A stretch of 64,000 nt of DNA from Nocardia aurantia (GTDB taxonomy: Bacteria; Actinomycetota; Actinomycetes; Mycobacteriales; Mycobacteriaceae). Every line of letters begins with the position of its first letter. Position 1 is the stretch's first letter. The translations under genes were made by a program, and so were the position numbers. Shown in pieces: positions 15,554-24,160 of the stretch. The notes beneath the pieces are model-generated. The model was given only the letters and a program-made list of their open reading frames with translations. It searched no databases and was not told the DNA's origin. The stretch lies in assembly GCF_009604425.1 (NCBI RefSeq), contig NZ_WEGI01000003.1, forward strand, positions 248,001 through 312,000, given 5' to 3'.

Positions 15554-16813
15554 CTATCGCGGGAACGATCCTGTTCCTGTCGATGCTCGACGCGCTGCGA
15601 GCCGGGCCGGGATGGGCAGGCGCGGGCGCGCGAGGCGTTTCATGATCGGCTGGTCCAGGTAGTGGTAAAGGGCTGCTGCGGCGAGGACGGAGAGGGCGGC
15701 GGCGGCCGACGCGTAGCACAGCCAGCCGAGGAATCCGTATCGGTGGCCACCGATCAGGAACCGGGTCAGGATCACCATCACCGGGAATTGGATCAGGTAG
15801 AACGCGTACGAGATCTCGCCCAGCCATTGCATCGGGCGGGAGGCGTTGATGCCCGATATGCCGGCTCGGTCGCGGGCGGCGAGAGTGGCGACGACCGCGG
15901 TCATCGGCGCGACGGTCAATGCCGACATCTTGAAGTCGATCGGTACGAGCCACGTAGTCGCGTAGGTGAGGGCCGTCGCCGCGAGCGGCGGACCGAGTCG
16001 TAGGTTCCGCCACAGGTTCTCGCGCACGAGACGTGCGGCGACGACGCCCAGATAGAATTCGGGCAGTCTCGTGGCGGGGAACGTGTATCCGAGCCAATAC
16101 GACGGCGTGACGGGAATGTCGCGCTGTGCGAACCATCGTGGGGAGGCGTGTATTTCGTATCGGGGCGACTCGTCGCCGTTCAGCAGCCGTGGCGCGAAGG
16201 TGTTCGCGATTCCCTTCGGGCCGTCGGCCCACAGGTACAGACCGAGGTGCAGGGCGGCGATCAGCAGCAGTAGCGCGGCCACGGCCGGGTAGAGCCGGTT
16301 CCGCGGAATCCGGCGCACGAGTGGCAGGGCCGCCGGAAAGCTCAGGTAGAACAGCACCTCCGAGCACAACGACCACGACGGGACGTTCAGGCCGCCCACG
16401 GTGCTCCAGGTCGGAACCCACGCGTGGACGAGCAGCGCGTCCGGCAGCCACACCACCAGCCTCGACACCGGCACGGACGCGGCCGCGACGAATACGAGAG
16501 CCGCCGCCAGATGGGTGGGGAAGATCTTCAGGGCGCGCCGCCGGTAGAACGACCGCCGCGTCGTGCCCGGTCGGGCGGACCAGCAGATCACGAAACCGGA
16601 CAATACGAAGAAGAAGGTGACCCCGGCGGCGCCGAGCTGCATCGGGAGCCACCAGTGCAGGTTCCGGAACAGTGCCGACTTCTGGAAGGGATAGACCGGC
16701 AGGAACACCAGGGCGTGCAGGACGAAGACCGCGAACGCGGCCCACCAGCGTGCGCCGGTCAGTGCCGGAAGCTGTTCCCGTACACCGGTTTCCATCCGGC
16801 TCGGATCGGACAT
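15554..16813 (-). CDS. Acyltransferase family 3 membrane protein (OafA/YrhL-like)
   Basis: The protein has 419 aa from the ATG at 16813; a second ATG six codons later is also possible, and longer upstream frames run into the preceding gene. About ten hydrophobic segments span the membrane. Family landmarks are seen: an N-terminal WWAAFAVFVLHALVF with the active-site His, LGAAGVTFFFVLSGFVI, FYRRRALKIFPTHL, SWSLCSEVLFYLSFP and LGEISYAFYLIQFPVM. Members O-acylate glycans, lipids or antibiotics at the inner membrane using acyl-CoA. It starts 11 bp after the secreted SGNH hydrolase gene, and SGNH hydrolases often pair with or are fused to this family, so the two probably add and remove, or transfer, acyl groups on an envelope glycan. 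The acceptor is unknown. Confidence 0.9.
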   Translation of the reverse strand: MSDPSRMETGVREQLPALTGARWWAAFAVFVLHALVFLPVYPFQKSALFRNLHWWLPMQLGAAGVTFFFVLSGFVICWSARPGTTRRSFYRRRALKIFPTHLAAALVFVAAASVPVSRLVVWLPDALLVHAWVPTWSTVGGLNVPSWSLCSEVLFYLSFPAALPLVRRIPRNRLYPAVAALLLLIAALHLGLYLWADGPKGIANTFAPRLLNGDESPRYEIHASPRWFAQRDIPVTPSYWLGYTFPATRLPEFYLGVVAARLVRENLWRNLRLGPPLAATALTYATTWLVPIDFKMSALTVAPMTAVVATLAARDRAGISGINASRPMQWLGEISYAFYLIQFPVMVILTRFLIGGHRYGFLGWLCYASAAAALSVLAAAALYHYLDQPIMKRLARPRLPIPARLAARRASTGTGSFPR

Positions 16814-16824
16814 CCGGTAGTTCT

Positions 16825-17712
16825 CTACAATCCGAGCCAGCGCTCGACGCCGGTGGCCACGGCCGTGTTGCCGGCGGCGTTGGGATGGACCGGTGCGCCC
16901 GCGAACGGGGAGTCGTCCCCGGTCAGGCCGCTGATCCACGGCGCGGCCGTGCAACTGCCGTGCCCGGCGGTGACCGAACGCACGTCGAAGAATCGAATTC
17001 CCAACTGCTGGGCCGCATCACGCTGGGCGTCCTGGAGCCGGTCGAGATACGCGAGGTAACCCTCGGCGCGCGGTTGCACAACGCGGCCGCCGACGGCCAG
17101 ATCCATGCACGCGGCCGGCTGATCGGGGGCGAAGATCTCCGGATAGCCGACGATCGCGACGGTGGCGGCCGGGGCGTAGTAGCGCACGTAGTCGACCACC
17201 TCCCGGATCCGGGCCGCGTACGCGTCCCCGGTGACCGCGCGGTAGTCCGGCAGCCGGTTCTGGTCGGCGGCATCGAGCCCGCAACCGCGGACGACGTCCA
17301 GCAGGCAGTCCACCGAGGGAAACGCCCGCCCGGCGGACCCGCCCCAGGTGTCGTTCATGCCCAGCTGGATCAGGACCGCGCGGGTCGCCGGGCCGAAAGC
17401 GTTGCGGTCGGCGGCTTTACGGGCCTGATGCAGCAGGGTCCAGCCGTCGCCGGTGTCGATCGTGCCGCCGTTGCAGGAGGTGTCGAGCATCTCCGAGCGA
17501 TCCGGGATACCCAGCGCGGCGAGCTGATTGGGCCACGAGTTGGCGGAGTGCATACAGCCGTCGTCGGATTGCCCGATCAGCGGCGCCGTCGCGGTGTACG
17601 AATCACCCATCACGACAAAGGATTTCCCGGATTCGGGTGCCGCCGTGGCCACGGCCGGCGAGAGTGCGGCACACACCGATATCGCTGCGAGGATGCCGGC
17701 GAACGGTCTCAA
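16825..17712 (-). CDS. Secreted SGNH/GDSL hydrolase
   Basis: The protein has 295 aa. A signal peptide (MRPFAGILAAISVCAALSP, cleavage near AVATAA) is followed by block I FVVMGDSYTA with the nucleophilic Ser, VLIQLGMNDTWGG with the oxyanion Gly/Asn, and a C-terminal PVHPNAAGN with the catalytic His. The residue three before that His is Ala in GAPVH, where most relatives have the catalytic Asp. A similar lack is known in the Streptomyces scabies esterase, which uses a main-chain carbonyl. Six cysteines suggest extracellular disulfides. It precedes the acyltransferase gene with an 11-bp gap, so it likely acts on the same envelope acyl ester. An extracellular lipase is an alternative. Confidence 0.9.
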   Translation of the reverse strand: MRPFAGILAAISVCAALSPAVATAAPESGKSFVVMGDSYTATAPLIGQSDDGCMHSANSWPNQLAALGIPDRSEMLDTSCNGGTIDTGDGWTLLHQARKAADRNAFGPATRAVLIQLGMNDTWGGSAGRAFPSVDCLLDVVRGCGLDAADQNRLPDYRAVTGDAYAARIREVVDYVRYYAPAATVAIVGYPEIFAPDQPAACMDLAVGGRVVQPRAEGYLAYLDRLQDAQRDAAQQLGIRFFDVRSVTAGHGSCTAAPWISGLTGDDSPFAGAPVHPNAAGNTAVATGVERWLGL

Positions 17713-17854
17713 CTTCTCGAACCTTCCCAGATCGTTCCGGCTGTGCGCCCGGTACCGCGCGCACCGGGAGGCCAGTATGGAACCGCTGCGGCGACCGGCA
17801 CTATCGGCCGAACGGACGACAGTCGCGGCGGTGTCCGGCGATTAGCCTGGCACC

Positions 17855-18250
17855 GTGCCCGAAAGAATTTCGCGGGTGGGGGTCCTGGCCGGCACAGCCG
17901 CGGTGGTGGTTTCGGCGGCTGTGCTGACCGGCACGCTCACCGCCTGCCGGCAGGCCGCCGGATCGCCGCCCGCCGCTGCGACCACAACCGCCGCGGTATC
18001 ACCCGCTCCCGCCGTAATCGTCACGCCCGCAGCCGAAGTGACCGGGACGGAAGTGCCGGGCCCGGCACCCGCGATACCGCGCGCCGATGATCCACCGGCG
18101 GCTCGCGTCGAAGAACCGGCGGAATCCATTCCCGCACCGGATGTTTCGGCCGCACCGCTCGTGCCGGCGCCTGCCGTGGCGCCGCCGGTGCAACCGAAAG
18201 CGCCTCCCACGCTCAGTGATCCGGGTTTCGAGGCCCGGGCCGGGTATTGA
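17855..18250 (+). CDS. Small Pro/Ala-rich lipoprotein
   Basis: The protein has 131 aa and a GTG start. The N-terminus is a lipoprotein signal: basic residues, a hydrophobic run (VGVLAGTAAVVVSAAVLTG) and a lipobox ending LTAC. The remaining 100 residues are Pro/Ala/Val-rich with no fold recognised, like a wall-spanning or spacer segment. It lies 55 bp upstream of the vWA gene on the same strand and may belong to that operon. Amino acid composition rather than homology supports it, but the signal peptide and direction make a real gene likely. Confidence 0.7.
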   Translation: MPERISRVGVLAGTAAVVVSAAVLTGTLTACRQAAGSPPAAATTTAAVSPAPAVIVTPAAEVTGTEVPGPAPAIPRADDPPAARVEEPAESIPAPDVSAAPLVPAPAVAPPVQPKAPPTLSDPGFEARAGY

Positions 18251-18305
18251 GATGCGTGGCATGCCGACCCGACCACTCTATTGCCGAAGGTGACGGACGA
18301 TCCCG

Positions 18306-18977
18306 ATGAACGAACCACTCGGAACGGTACTACCGGTGTATTTCGTCGCCGACGAGTCCGGTTCCATGTATCCCCATGTCGGAGAACTGAATCAGGGCTT
18401 GACCAGCCTGCTCGACGCATTGCAGGGCGAGTCGATGGCCGCCGCGAAGGTCCGCTTCTGCGTGGTGGGCTTCGCCGACGACGCACGCTGTTATCTCGAG
18501 CCGGAGGATCTGCGCCGGATCGAGAAGATGCCCGAACTGTCCGCCCGCGGCTCCACGTCGTTCGCCGCCGCGTTCGACGCACTGACGGACCGGATTCCCC
18601 GGGATATCCAGAACCTGAAGAACAACGGCTATCTGGTCAACCGGCCGGCCGTGTTCTTCCTGACCGACGGCGCGCCCAACCGGGGTGACGGATGGGAGCA
18701 GGCGCACGCGCGGCTCACCGGGTTCGCCGCCCGGCCCAACATCCTCGCCTTCGGCATCGGGTCGGCCGACGCCGAGGTCATCAAACAGGTGGCCACCGAT
18801 CCGCGCTACGCGTTCATCACCGCGGCCGGAACGGATACCGGCATCGCGATCTCGAAGTTCGTCACGGCGCTCACCCAGTCCGTGATCAATTCCGGGCAGG
18901 CGCTGGCGACCGGGCAGTCCACGCTGCAGGTGGAGAAACCGGACGGATTCGTCTCGCTCGCCGTGGACACGGTGTGA
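18306..18977 (+). CDS. von Willebrand factor A protein, TerY-like
   Basis: The protein has 223 aa, a single vWA domain. The metal-ion-dependent adhesion site is complete: DESGSM near residue 16, the Thr of GSTSF near 82 and FLTDGAPN near 118. VYFVADESGSMYPHVGELN and NILAFGIGSADAEVIKQVA are typical of TerY/YegL. In TerY-P systems the vWA protein works with a PP2C phosphatase and a serine/threonine kinase; here those two genes follow at once. Its stop overlaps the start of the phosphatase gene (TGATG). It probably acts in the cytosol as a metal-dependent scaffold. Confidence 0.93.
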   Translation: MNEPLGTVLPVYFVADESGSMYPHVGELNQGLTSLLDALQGESMAAAKVRFCVVGFADDARCYLEPEDLRRIEKMPELSARGSTSFAAAFDALTDRIPRDIQNLKNNGYLVNRPAVFFLTDGAPNRGDGWEQAHARLTGFAARPNILAFGIGSADAEVIKQVATDPRYAFITAAGTDTGIAISKFVTALTQSVINSGQALATGQSTLQVEKPDGFVSLAVDTV

Positions 18978-19981
18978 TGAGCCTCTTCTCGAAGTTCCGC
19001 GGACCGGACGACGCGGCCGCGGGCGCCGCCGCCGATCCGCCGCCCACGGCCGCGCAGCCGGCCGAACCGATTGCCCTGGAATCGAATTCGTATCCGGTGT
19101 GGCCGTCGGATCGGCCGATCGTCGTCGGGCGGCCGACACCGGTGTTCGAGCCGGTCGCCGTGGGTGACGAGTTCCGGCGCGTTCCCTACCGCCCGGACAC
19201 CGTGCTGGACGGCTGGTCGACGGGCGCCTTCACGGTCCGGGCGGCCTCGATGCGCGGACATCTCCACCGGCACAACGGCGCACCACGCCAGGACGATCTC
19301 GCGATCACCCACGCACTCGGTCACCGGCTGAATGTGGCAGTCGCCGACGGTGTTTCGGGTGCCGCCCAGTCACACGTCGGCGCGACCACCGCCGTCCGCT
19401 ACGCGAGCCAATGGCTCGCCGACAGCGCACCCGCCGGTGACTCGGACATCGAGTGGCACACGTTGTTCCAATACGCGGCGTGGGCCCTGATCGAGCAGAC
19501 CGTGACGGTCCTGGGCCTGCCCGAGGCGGACGCCGGCCTGGCCGATCAACTCCTGGTCACCACTCTCGTCGTCGGGGCCTGTGACGCGCTGGCGGACGGT
19601 ACCGTCTCGGCACGCCTTGCCGCGGTGGGCGATTCGGCGGCCTGGCTGCTGTCCGGCGGACAGTTCATCCCGCTGCTGGGCGGCAAGTCGGCCTCCGCGG
19701 CCGGGCTGTCGTCGTCGGCGGTCGACGGGCTGCCGCGGGTTCCCGCCGAGATCGCGACGGCGCGAGCGATCGTCCGGCCCGGCGATGTCCTGCTGATGGG
19801 GACCGACGGTTTCGGAGATCCACTCGGCGGCGGCGACGGGCAGGTGGGAGATCTGTTCCGCGGCCTGCTGGCCGGGCGGGTGCCGTCGCTCGTCGAATTC
19901 GGCCATGCGCTGGATTTCTCCCGGGAGACCTTCGACGACGACCGCACGCTGGTGGCGATCTGGCCCAGACCACAGCAGTGA
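18977..19981 (+). CDS. PP2C-family protein phosphatase
   Basis: The protein has 334 aa; the ATG at 18977 overlaps the vWA stop, and longer upstream codons in this frame are inside the vWA gene. PP2C metal-binding residues are seen in order: RQDDLAI and VAVADGVSGA near residues 103-128, AAVGDSAAWL near 215, LLMGTDGFGD near 274 and DDDRTLVAIW at the C-terminus. The first 70 residues are Pro/Ala-rich. It should remove phosphate placed by the kinase encoded next. E. coli YegK holds the same place beside YegL and YegI. Confidence 0.92.
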   Translation: MSLFSKFRGPDDAAAGAAADPPPTAAQPAEPIALESNSYPVWPSDRPIVVGRPTPVFEPVAVGDEFRRVPYRPDTVLDGWSTGAFTVRAASMRGHLHRHNGAPRQDDLAITHALGHRLNVAVADGVSGAAQSHVGATTAVRYASQWLADSAPAGDSDIEWHTLFQYAAWALIEQTVTVLGLPEADAGLADQLLVTTLVVGACDALADGTVSARLAAVGDSAAWLLSGGQFIPLLGGKSASAAGLSSSAVDGLPRVPAEIATARAIVRPGDVLLMGTDGFGDPLGGGDGQVGDLFRGLLAGRVPSLVEFGHALDFSRETFDDDRTLVAIWPRPQQ

Positions 19982-20000
19982 CTCGACGGGGGTGGAGCGG

Positions 20001-22025
20001 ATGCCGTTGCGACGACTGAAAGTGTCGGAACTCGGGAACAAGTCCAAGATCGCGGGTGGGGGTCAGGGTGTGGTGTTCACCGCGCCGGGTGTGCGGATGC
20101 AGTACGCGAACCGGTTGGTGTACAAGGAATACCGGCCCGCGAACCGGGTGGATGTGGATGTCCGGGCCCTGGAGTCGATGCCCGCGCACCTGGAATCACT
20201 GCCCTTCGGCGCGGGCGCGGAACTGCTGTCGATCGTGGCATGGCCGTGCCGGCTGGTCACCGACGACAGCACCGGCGAGGTCCTCGGTTTCGTGATGCCC
20301 GCGATCCCCGACCCGTTCTTCGTCGACATGACCAAAGCCTCCGGCCGCGTCCGCGTCACCGGAGAATTCCAGCACCTGCTCAACGACGACTCGTTCCTCG
20401 CCCGCCGCGGGATCGCCCTGACCGACCGCAACCGATACGAACTGCTCACCCGCACCGCCGAAGCACTGTCGATCCTGCACCGCCACGGCATCGCCGTCGG
20501 CGACCTGTCACCGAAGAACCTGCTGTTCTCCCTCACCCCCACCCGCGCCGTCTACTTCATCGACTGCGACGCCATGCGCCTGCACAACCGATCCGTGCTC
20601 CCGCAACTGGAAACCCCCGGCTGGGAAGTCCACACCACCAACCCCACCGAGGAACTGGCCACCCCCGCCAGCGACAACCACAAACTCGGCCTGCTCGCCC
20701 TCCGCCTGCTCACCGGCGACCAGACCACCCGCGACCCCACCCGGCTACCCCCCACCGTCGCCCACCGCATCCGGCAACTCATCCACGCCGCCCTCGACCC
20801 CGACCCCACCACCCGGCCCACCGCCACCGACTGGATACCCGACCTCACCACCGCCACCACCACCGCGAACACCACACCACCACCACAACCACCACCCACA
20901 CTCACCCGACCCATCGTCACCACGCACCCCGGCCCCACGGTCAACCCGCCTCCACCACAACCACTTCCACCACCGCCCCCGAACACCCCGCGCCGGCAAC
21001 CGGTGTCCGGCCGGGTCAAAGCGGTGGCCGCGGGTGCGGCGGTGTTCGCCGTCGTCGTCGCGTGGGCCGTGCATTCGACCGGGGGAGGTAACGGCAGCGG
21101 TGGTGATCGGACCGGCAAACCGACTGCGGCGCAAGTTATTTCCGGCAACAGCCCGCTGCGGGTGACCGGCGTCGACACGGTGGGGCACAGTCCGTGGGGG
21201 GTGGGTGTCGACGCGGACACCCGGACCGCTTTCGTGACGAACGCCGACGACAACACCATCACGACAATAGATCTGGACACCGGCGCCACCGGTACGCTGC
21301 CCGCGGCGGCCAAACCGACCGCCGTCGCCGTGGATCAGGCCGGTCACCTCGCCTACGTGACCAACGCGCTGGCCCGGTCGGTCTCGGTGATCGATACGCG
21401 GACCGTGCAGTTCACCGCCACGGTCCAGGTCGGCGCCGGACCCTACGGCATCGCATTGGATCGCACCGGACGCACCGCTTACGTCAGCAACTTCGACGAG
21501 GACAGCGTGTCGGTGATCGATACCCGCCGGCGCGTCGTCACCGCCACGGTGCGAGTCGGCGGTCATCCCTACGGAATTGCGGTCGACCAGTCGACCGGGA
21601 ACGTCTATGTCGCCACCGCCCGTGACAACGCTGTCACCGTTGTCGACGGTGCCGGCTCGTCGATCGTCGCCGTCGTGCCCGTCGGCGAGGAGCCGTGGGG
21701 GGTCGCCGTCGAGTCCGGCACGGCCTATGTCACCAACCATCGATCCGGGACGGTCTCGGTGATCGACACGTCGCGCCGTGCGGTGGTGGGTACAATCACC
21801 GTCGGAAACGGCCCGGTCGGTGTGGCATTCGCGCCGGGCGGGCGGACGGAGTACGTCACCGATCACGGCGTCGACACGGTCTCGGTGATCGATGCGGCCG
21901 CTCGCCGGGTGACCGACACCGTCAGGGTCGGGAACAATCCGCACGGCATCTGCTTCGACCGCACCACCGGCGCCGCGTACATCACCGATTTCACCGTCGG
22001 CACCGTTTCGATCGTCGGGCGGTGA
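20001..22025 (+). CDS. Transmembrane Ser/Thr kinase with extracellular YVTN beta-propeller
   Basis: The protein has 674 aa from the ATG at 20001. Residues about 1-290 are a kinase of the TerY-P/YegI type: glycine-rich loop AGGGQGVVF, LVYKEYRP with the ATP-binding Lys, catalytic GDLSPKNLLF near 167, and FIDCDAMRL near 187 in place of DFG. A Thr/Pro-rich low-complexity linker covers about 290-337. One membrane helix lies at about 340-358 (AVAAGAAVFAVVVAWAV). The outer part holds seven repeats of about 42 residues with the YVTN signature (AYVTN...SVSVIDT), enough for one closed seven-bladed propeller. This resembles the architecture of PknD of Mycobacterium with a different kinase subtype. It follows the phosphatase gene by 19 bp. 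Confidence 0.92.
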   Translation: MPLRRLKVSELGNKSKIAGGGQGVVFTAPGVRMQYANRLVYKEYRPANRVDVDVRALESMPAHLESLPFGAGAELLSIVAWPCRLVTDDSTGEVLGFVMPAIPDPFFVDMTKASGRVRVTGEFQHLLNDDSFLARRGIALTDRNRYELLTRTAEALSILHRHGIAVGDLSPKNLLFSLTPTRAVYFIDCDAMRLHNRSVLPQLETPGWEVHTTNPTEELATPASDNHKLGLLALRLLTGDQTTRDPTRLPPTVAHRIRQLIHAALDPDPTTRPTATDWIPDLTTATTTANTTPPPQPPPTLTRPIVTTHPGPTVNPPPPQPLPPPPPNTPRRQPVSGRVKAVAAGAAVFAVVVAWAVHSTGGGNGSGGDRTGKPTAAQVISGNSPLRVTGVDTVGHSPWGVGVDADTRTAFVTNADDNTITTIDLDTGATGTLPAAAKPTAVAVDQAGHLAYVTNALARSVSVIDTRTVQFTATVQVGAGPYGIALDRTGRTAYVSNFDEDSVSVIDTRRRVVTATVRVGGHPYGIAVDQSTGNVYVATARDNAVTVVDGAGSSIVAVVPVGEEPWGVAVESGTAYVTNHRSGTVSVIDTSRRAVVGTITVGNGPVGVAFAPGGRTEYVTDHGVDTVSVIDAAARRVTDTVRVGNNPHGICFDRTTGAAYITDFTVGTVSIVGR

Positions 22026-22028
22026 CCC

Positions 22029-23288
22029 GTGCCCGATCCAGGGACTCCGCGCACGGCGAGCGCCATGCTGCGCGGGGGTGTCATCGGATTGATCTGCGGC
22101 GTCATGATTTCCACCTCCGCCGACGACCGTCCCGGCTACATCGCGTCGTCACCGCCGCCGCCGGCGACGGTGACCCCGGATCCCGGTGCGGCGCTGGACG
22201 CGCGGATCGTGCCGATCGTCGATCGCGTCATGCGGTCGATGGCGGTGCCCGGAGTCGTTGTGCGGGTGCGTACTCCGTCCACGGTGTGGTCACACGCGTT
22301 CGGCACCAGGGTGATCGGGACGGACGATCCGATCGGGGCCGGTGACTTCTTCCGGGTCGGTTCGGTCACCAAGACGATGGTGGGAACCGTTGCGTTGCAA
22401 CTCGTCCGGGAGGGGCGGCTGCGCCTCGATGACCCCGTGTCGCGGTTCCGGTCCGATGTACCCGGCGGGACCGGCATCACCGTCGCCGATCTGCTGGACA
22501 TGCGCAGCGGATTGTTCAGCTACAACGAGGATCCGGCGTTCGCGTGGGCGCTGGATCGGAACCCGGCGCGGGTCTGGGAGCCCGAGGAGTTGCTGGCGAT
22601 CGCGCTGCGCGAGGCGCCCTACTCGGCTCCGGACACCGAATTCCGCTACTCGAACACCAATACGGTTCTGATGGCCCTGATCATCGAGCAGGTCACCGGT
22701 GACAGCATCGCCACCGAACTGTCCCGGCGGATCTTCGGGCCGCTCGGGCTGACGCAGACCTTCTTCCCGGTGCCCGGCGACGCCACCGTCCCGCCACCGT
22801 CGCCGCACGGATACATGTACGGCAGCAACGCTTCTGCCCTGATATCGCCGCGGCTGCCGGACGATCGGCTGTCGGCCGCGCGCGCCGGGACCCTGTTGCC
22901 GACCGACGTCACCGCGCTGAACCCGACCTGGATCTGGGCGGCCGGCGGCGTGATCTCCACCGCCGCCGACCTGACCACGTACGCTCGCGCCCTGGTCGGC
23001 GGAACCGGTCTGCTCGACGGTGACCTCCAGCGCGCGCGAGTGGACAGCGCGGCCCCGCTCGACCCGCTGGATCCGACCGCCAACCATTACGGACTCGGCC
23101 TCGAGTCCTTCGGGCCGATGTTCGGCCACGACGGGGCGATCCCGGGATTCCAGACCTTCATGGGCCACGACCCGATCCGGGACGTGACCATCATCGTCTT
23201 CTGCACGATGCGGGACGGTCCCGCCGGCGGCCGCCCCGCCAACGAGATCGCGTACGACATCGTGCGCTCGATGTACGGTGCGCCCTGA
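22029..23288 (+). CDS. Secreted serine hydrolase, class C beta-lactamase/PBP-like
   Basis: The protein has 419 aa and a GTG start 3 bp after the kinase stop. An N-terminal hydrophobic segment (LRGGVIGLICGVMISTSA) is a signal peptide or anchor. The active site is complete: SVTK (S-x-x-K) near residue 115, YSN near 205 and HDG in FGHDGAIPG near 360. This is the D-Ala-D-Ala carboxypeptidase/EstB/LACTB family; true beta-lactamase activity cannot be assumed. Its place directly after the sensor kinase suggests that the triad monitors or controls a cell-wall process, with this enzyme as effector or as source of the sensed signal. Confidence 0.9.
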   Translation: MPDPGTPRTASAMLRGGVIGLICGVMISTSADDRPGYIASSPPPPATVTPDPGAALDARIVPIVDRVMRSMAVPGVVVRVRTPSTVWSHAFGTRVIGTDDPIGAGDFFRVGSVTKTMVGTVALQLVREGRLRLDDPVSRFRSDVPGGTGITVADLLDMRSGLFSYNEDPAFAWALDRNPARVWEPEELLAIALREAPYSAPDTEFRYSNTNTVLMALIIEQVTGDSIATELSRRIFGPLGLTQTFFPVPGDATVPPPSPHGYMYGSNASALISPRLPDDRLSAARAGTLLPTDVTALNPTWIWAAGGVISTAADLTTYARALVGGTGLLDGDLQRARVDSAAPLDPLDPTANHYGLGLESFGPMFGHDGAIPGFQTFMGHDPIRDVTIIVFCTMRDGPAGGRPANEIAYDIVRSMYGAP

Positions 23289-23392
23289 CCGATGCGGGTA
23301 GGCCGGCTCACCTTCGCACCCGTTACCGTTTAGTTATTACTTGCGCACCGAATTACTGTCCTGCCGGACGGAAATGTGATTGAATCCCTTCA

Positions 23393-23785
23393 ATGCCTCG
23401 ATCGAAGTGGTTGTCACAAGCCGAGGCATATGCAACTCGGGAGGGAGTCGCATTGTTTCCGGTGGAGCACGACAGCCTGATCATCGCGGAATCGGATCGC
23501 TCGAATCGGCACTGCCGCTGCGGCCGGCGTGGCCGGGCCGCCGAAGTGCATCATGTCGCCCGTCCCGTTCTGTCGAGCAGGGAACGGGAAGTGCTGGTCG
23601 AATGGATCAAGTCCGATACCAAGGCCGACGCGTGCGCTCATTTGTTCGTTACCGTAAGCACGTTGAACACGCACATCACCAGAATTCGGAAAAAGTACGC
23701 GGACGTGGGACGACCGGCCGGCACCAAGGCCGCGCTCATGGCCCGCGCCGTGCAGGACGGGCTCATAGACGTCGGTGAACTCTGA
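23393..23785 (+). CDS. Orphan LuxR-type DNA-binding protein
   Basis: The protein has 130 aa. The C-terminal half is a LuxR/GerE-type HTH: LSSREREVLVEWIKSDTK, then STLNTHITRIRKKYADVG and AALMARAVQDGLID. The N-terminal half is not a receiver; it holds RHCRCGRRGR with two Cys and a following H-H pair (EVHHVAR), which may bind metal. No ribosome binding site is strong and no neighbour is close, so regulator and target are unknown. It resembles short actinobacterial LuxR-C-terminal proteins. It lies between the TerY-P operon and the caspase unit. Confidence 0.75.
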   Translation: MPRSKWLSQAEAYATREGVALFPVEHDSLIIAESDRSNRHCRCGRRGRAAEVHHVARPVLSSREREVLVEWIKSDTKADACAHLFVTVSTLNTHITRIRKKYADVGRPAGTKAALMARAVQDGLIDVGEL

Positions 23786-24160
23786 ACATCGCGATCCGTC
23801 ATCGTTCGGCAGGGGCGCGGAACGCGTCCCTGATCCGAATTGCGGATTCCAGGGCCGATGTCGGCCGTGATCACCCCGGAACCCAACAGGTCAATTCGAC
23901 GAACGCGACGATGAAGCGGCACGAATATCGAGCCGCCGTGAAATCCATTCGACAACCGTTCGGGAAAATACGTCACAACGGTTGAACGCCGAACCGGGAA
24001 TTATTCGGCGCCGCCGGACCTGCCCCGGCGAAGATTCCGGATCACACGGTAATTCTCGTCGGCGGCATTCGAAACCGCAAGCGCGCGAACGAACAGGCAA
24101 CAGGCAACCCCGGGCCGATCGTCACCGCCAGAGCGGCAGGCGGTTTCTCCGCTTCCCGGC
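23786..24160. other. Gene-free 375-bp stretch with hairpin and direct repeat copy 1
   Basis: No credible gene. It contains a perfect 8-bp inverted repeat, CAACCGTT (23953-23960) and AACGGTTG (23977-23984), with a 16-base loop, and then the first copy of the direct repeat that flanks the caspase unit. Transcripts from both sides end here, so part of it may be a terminator region. There is no T-run after the hairpin. Confidence 0.5.
24022..24117. repeat. Imperfect direct repeat, copy 1 (downstream of the caspase gene)
   Basis: This aligns by eye, with a few short gaps, to 25882-25978. Shared blocks are CACGGT, TCTCGTC, ACCGCAAG and GGCAACAGGCAAC followed by CCCGGG. It lies about 45 bp past the caspase stop. 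The other copy lies upstream of the EACC1 start, so the pair brackets the two-gene unit. Confidence 0.6.

Noticed and set aside
22029..23288. Beta-lactamase resistance gene
   Set aside because: The SxxK, YxN and HxG motifs define the broad class C/PBP/esterase family; position in a signalling operon gives no support for antibiotic resistance.
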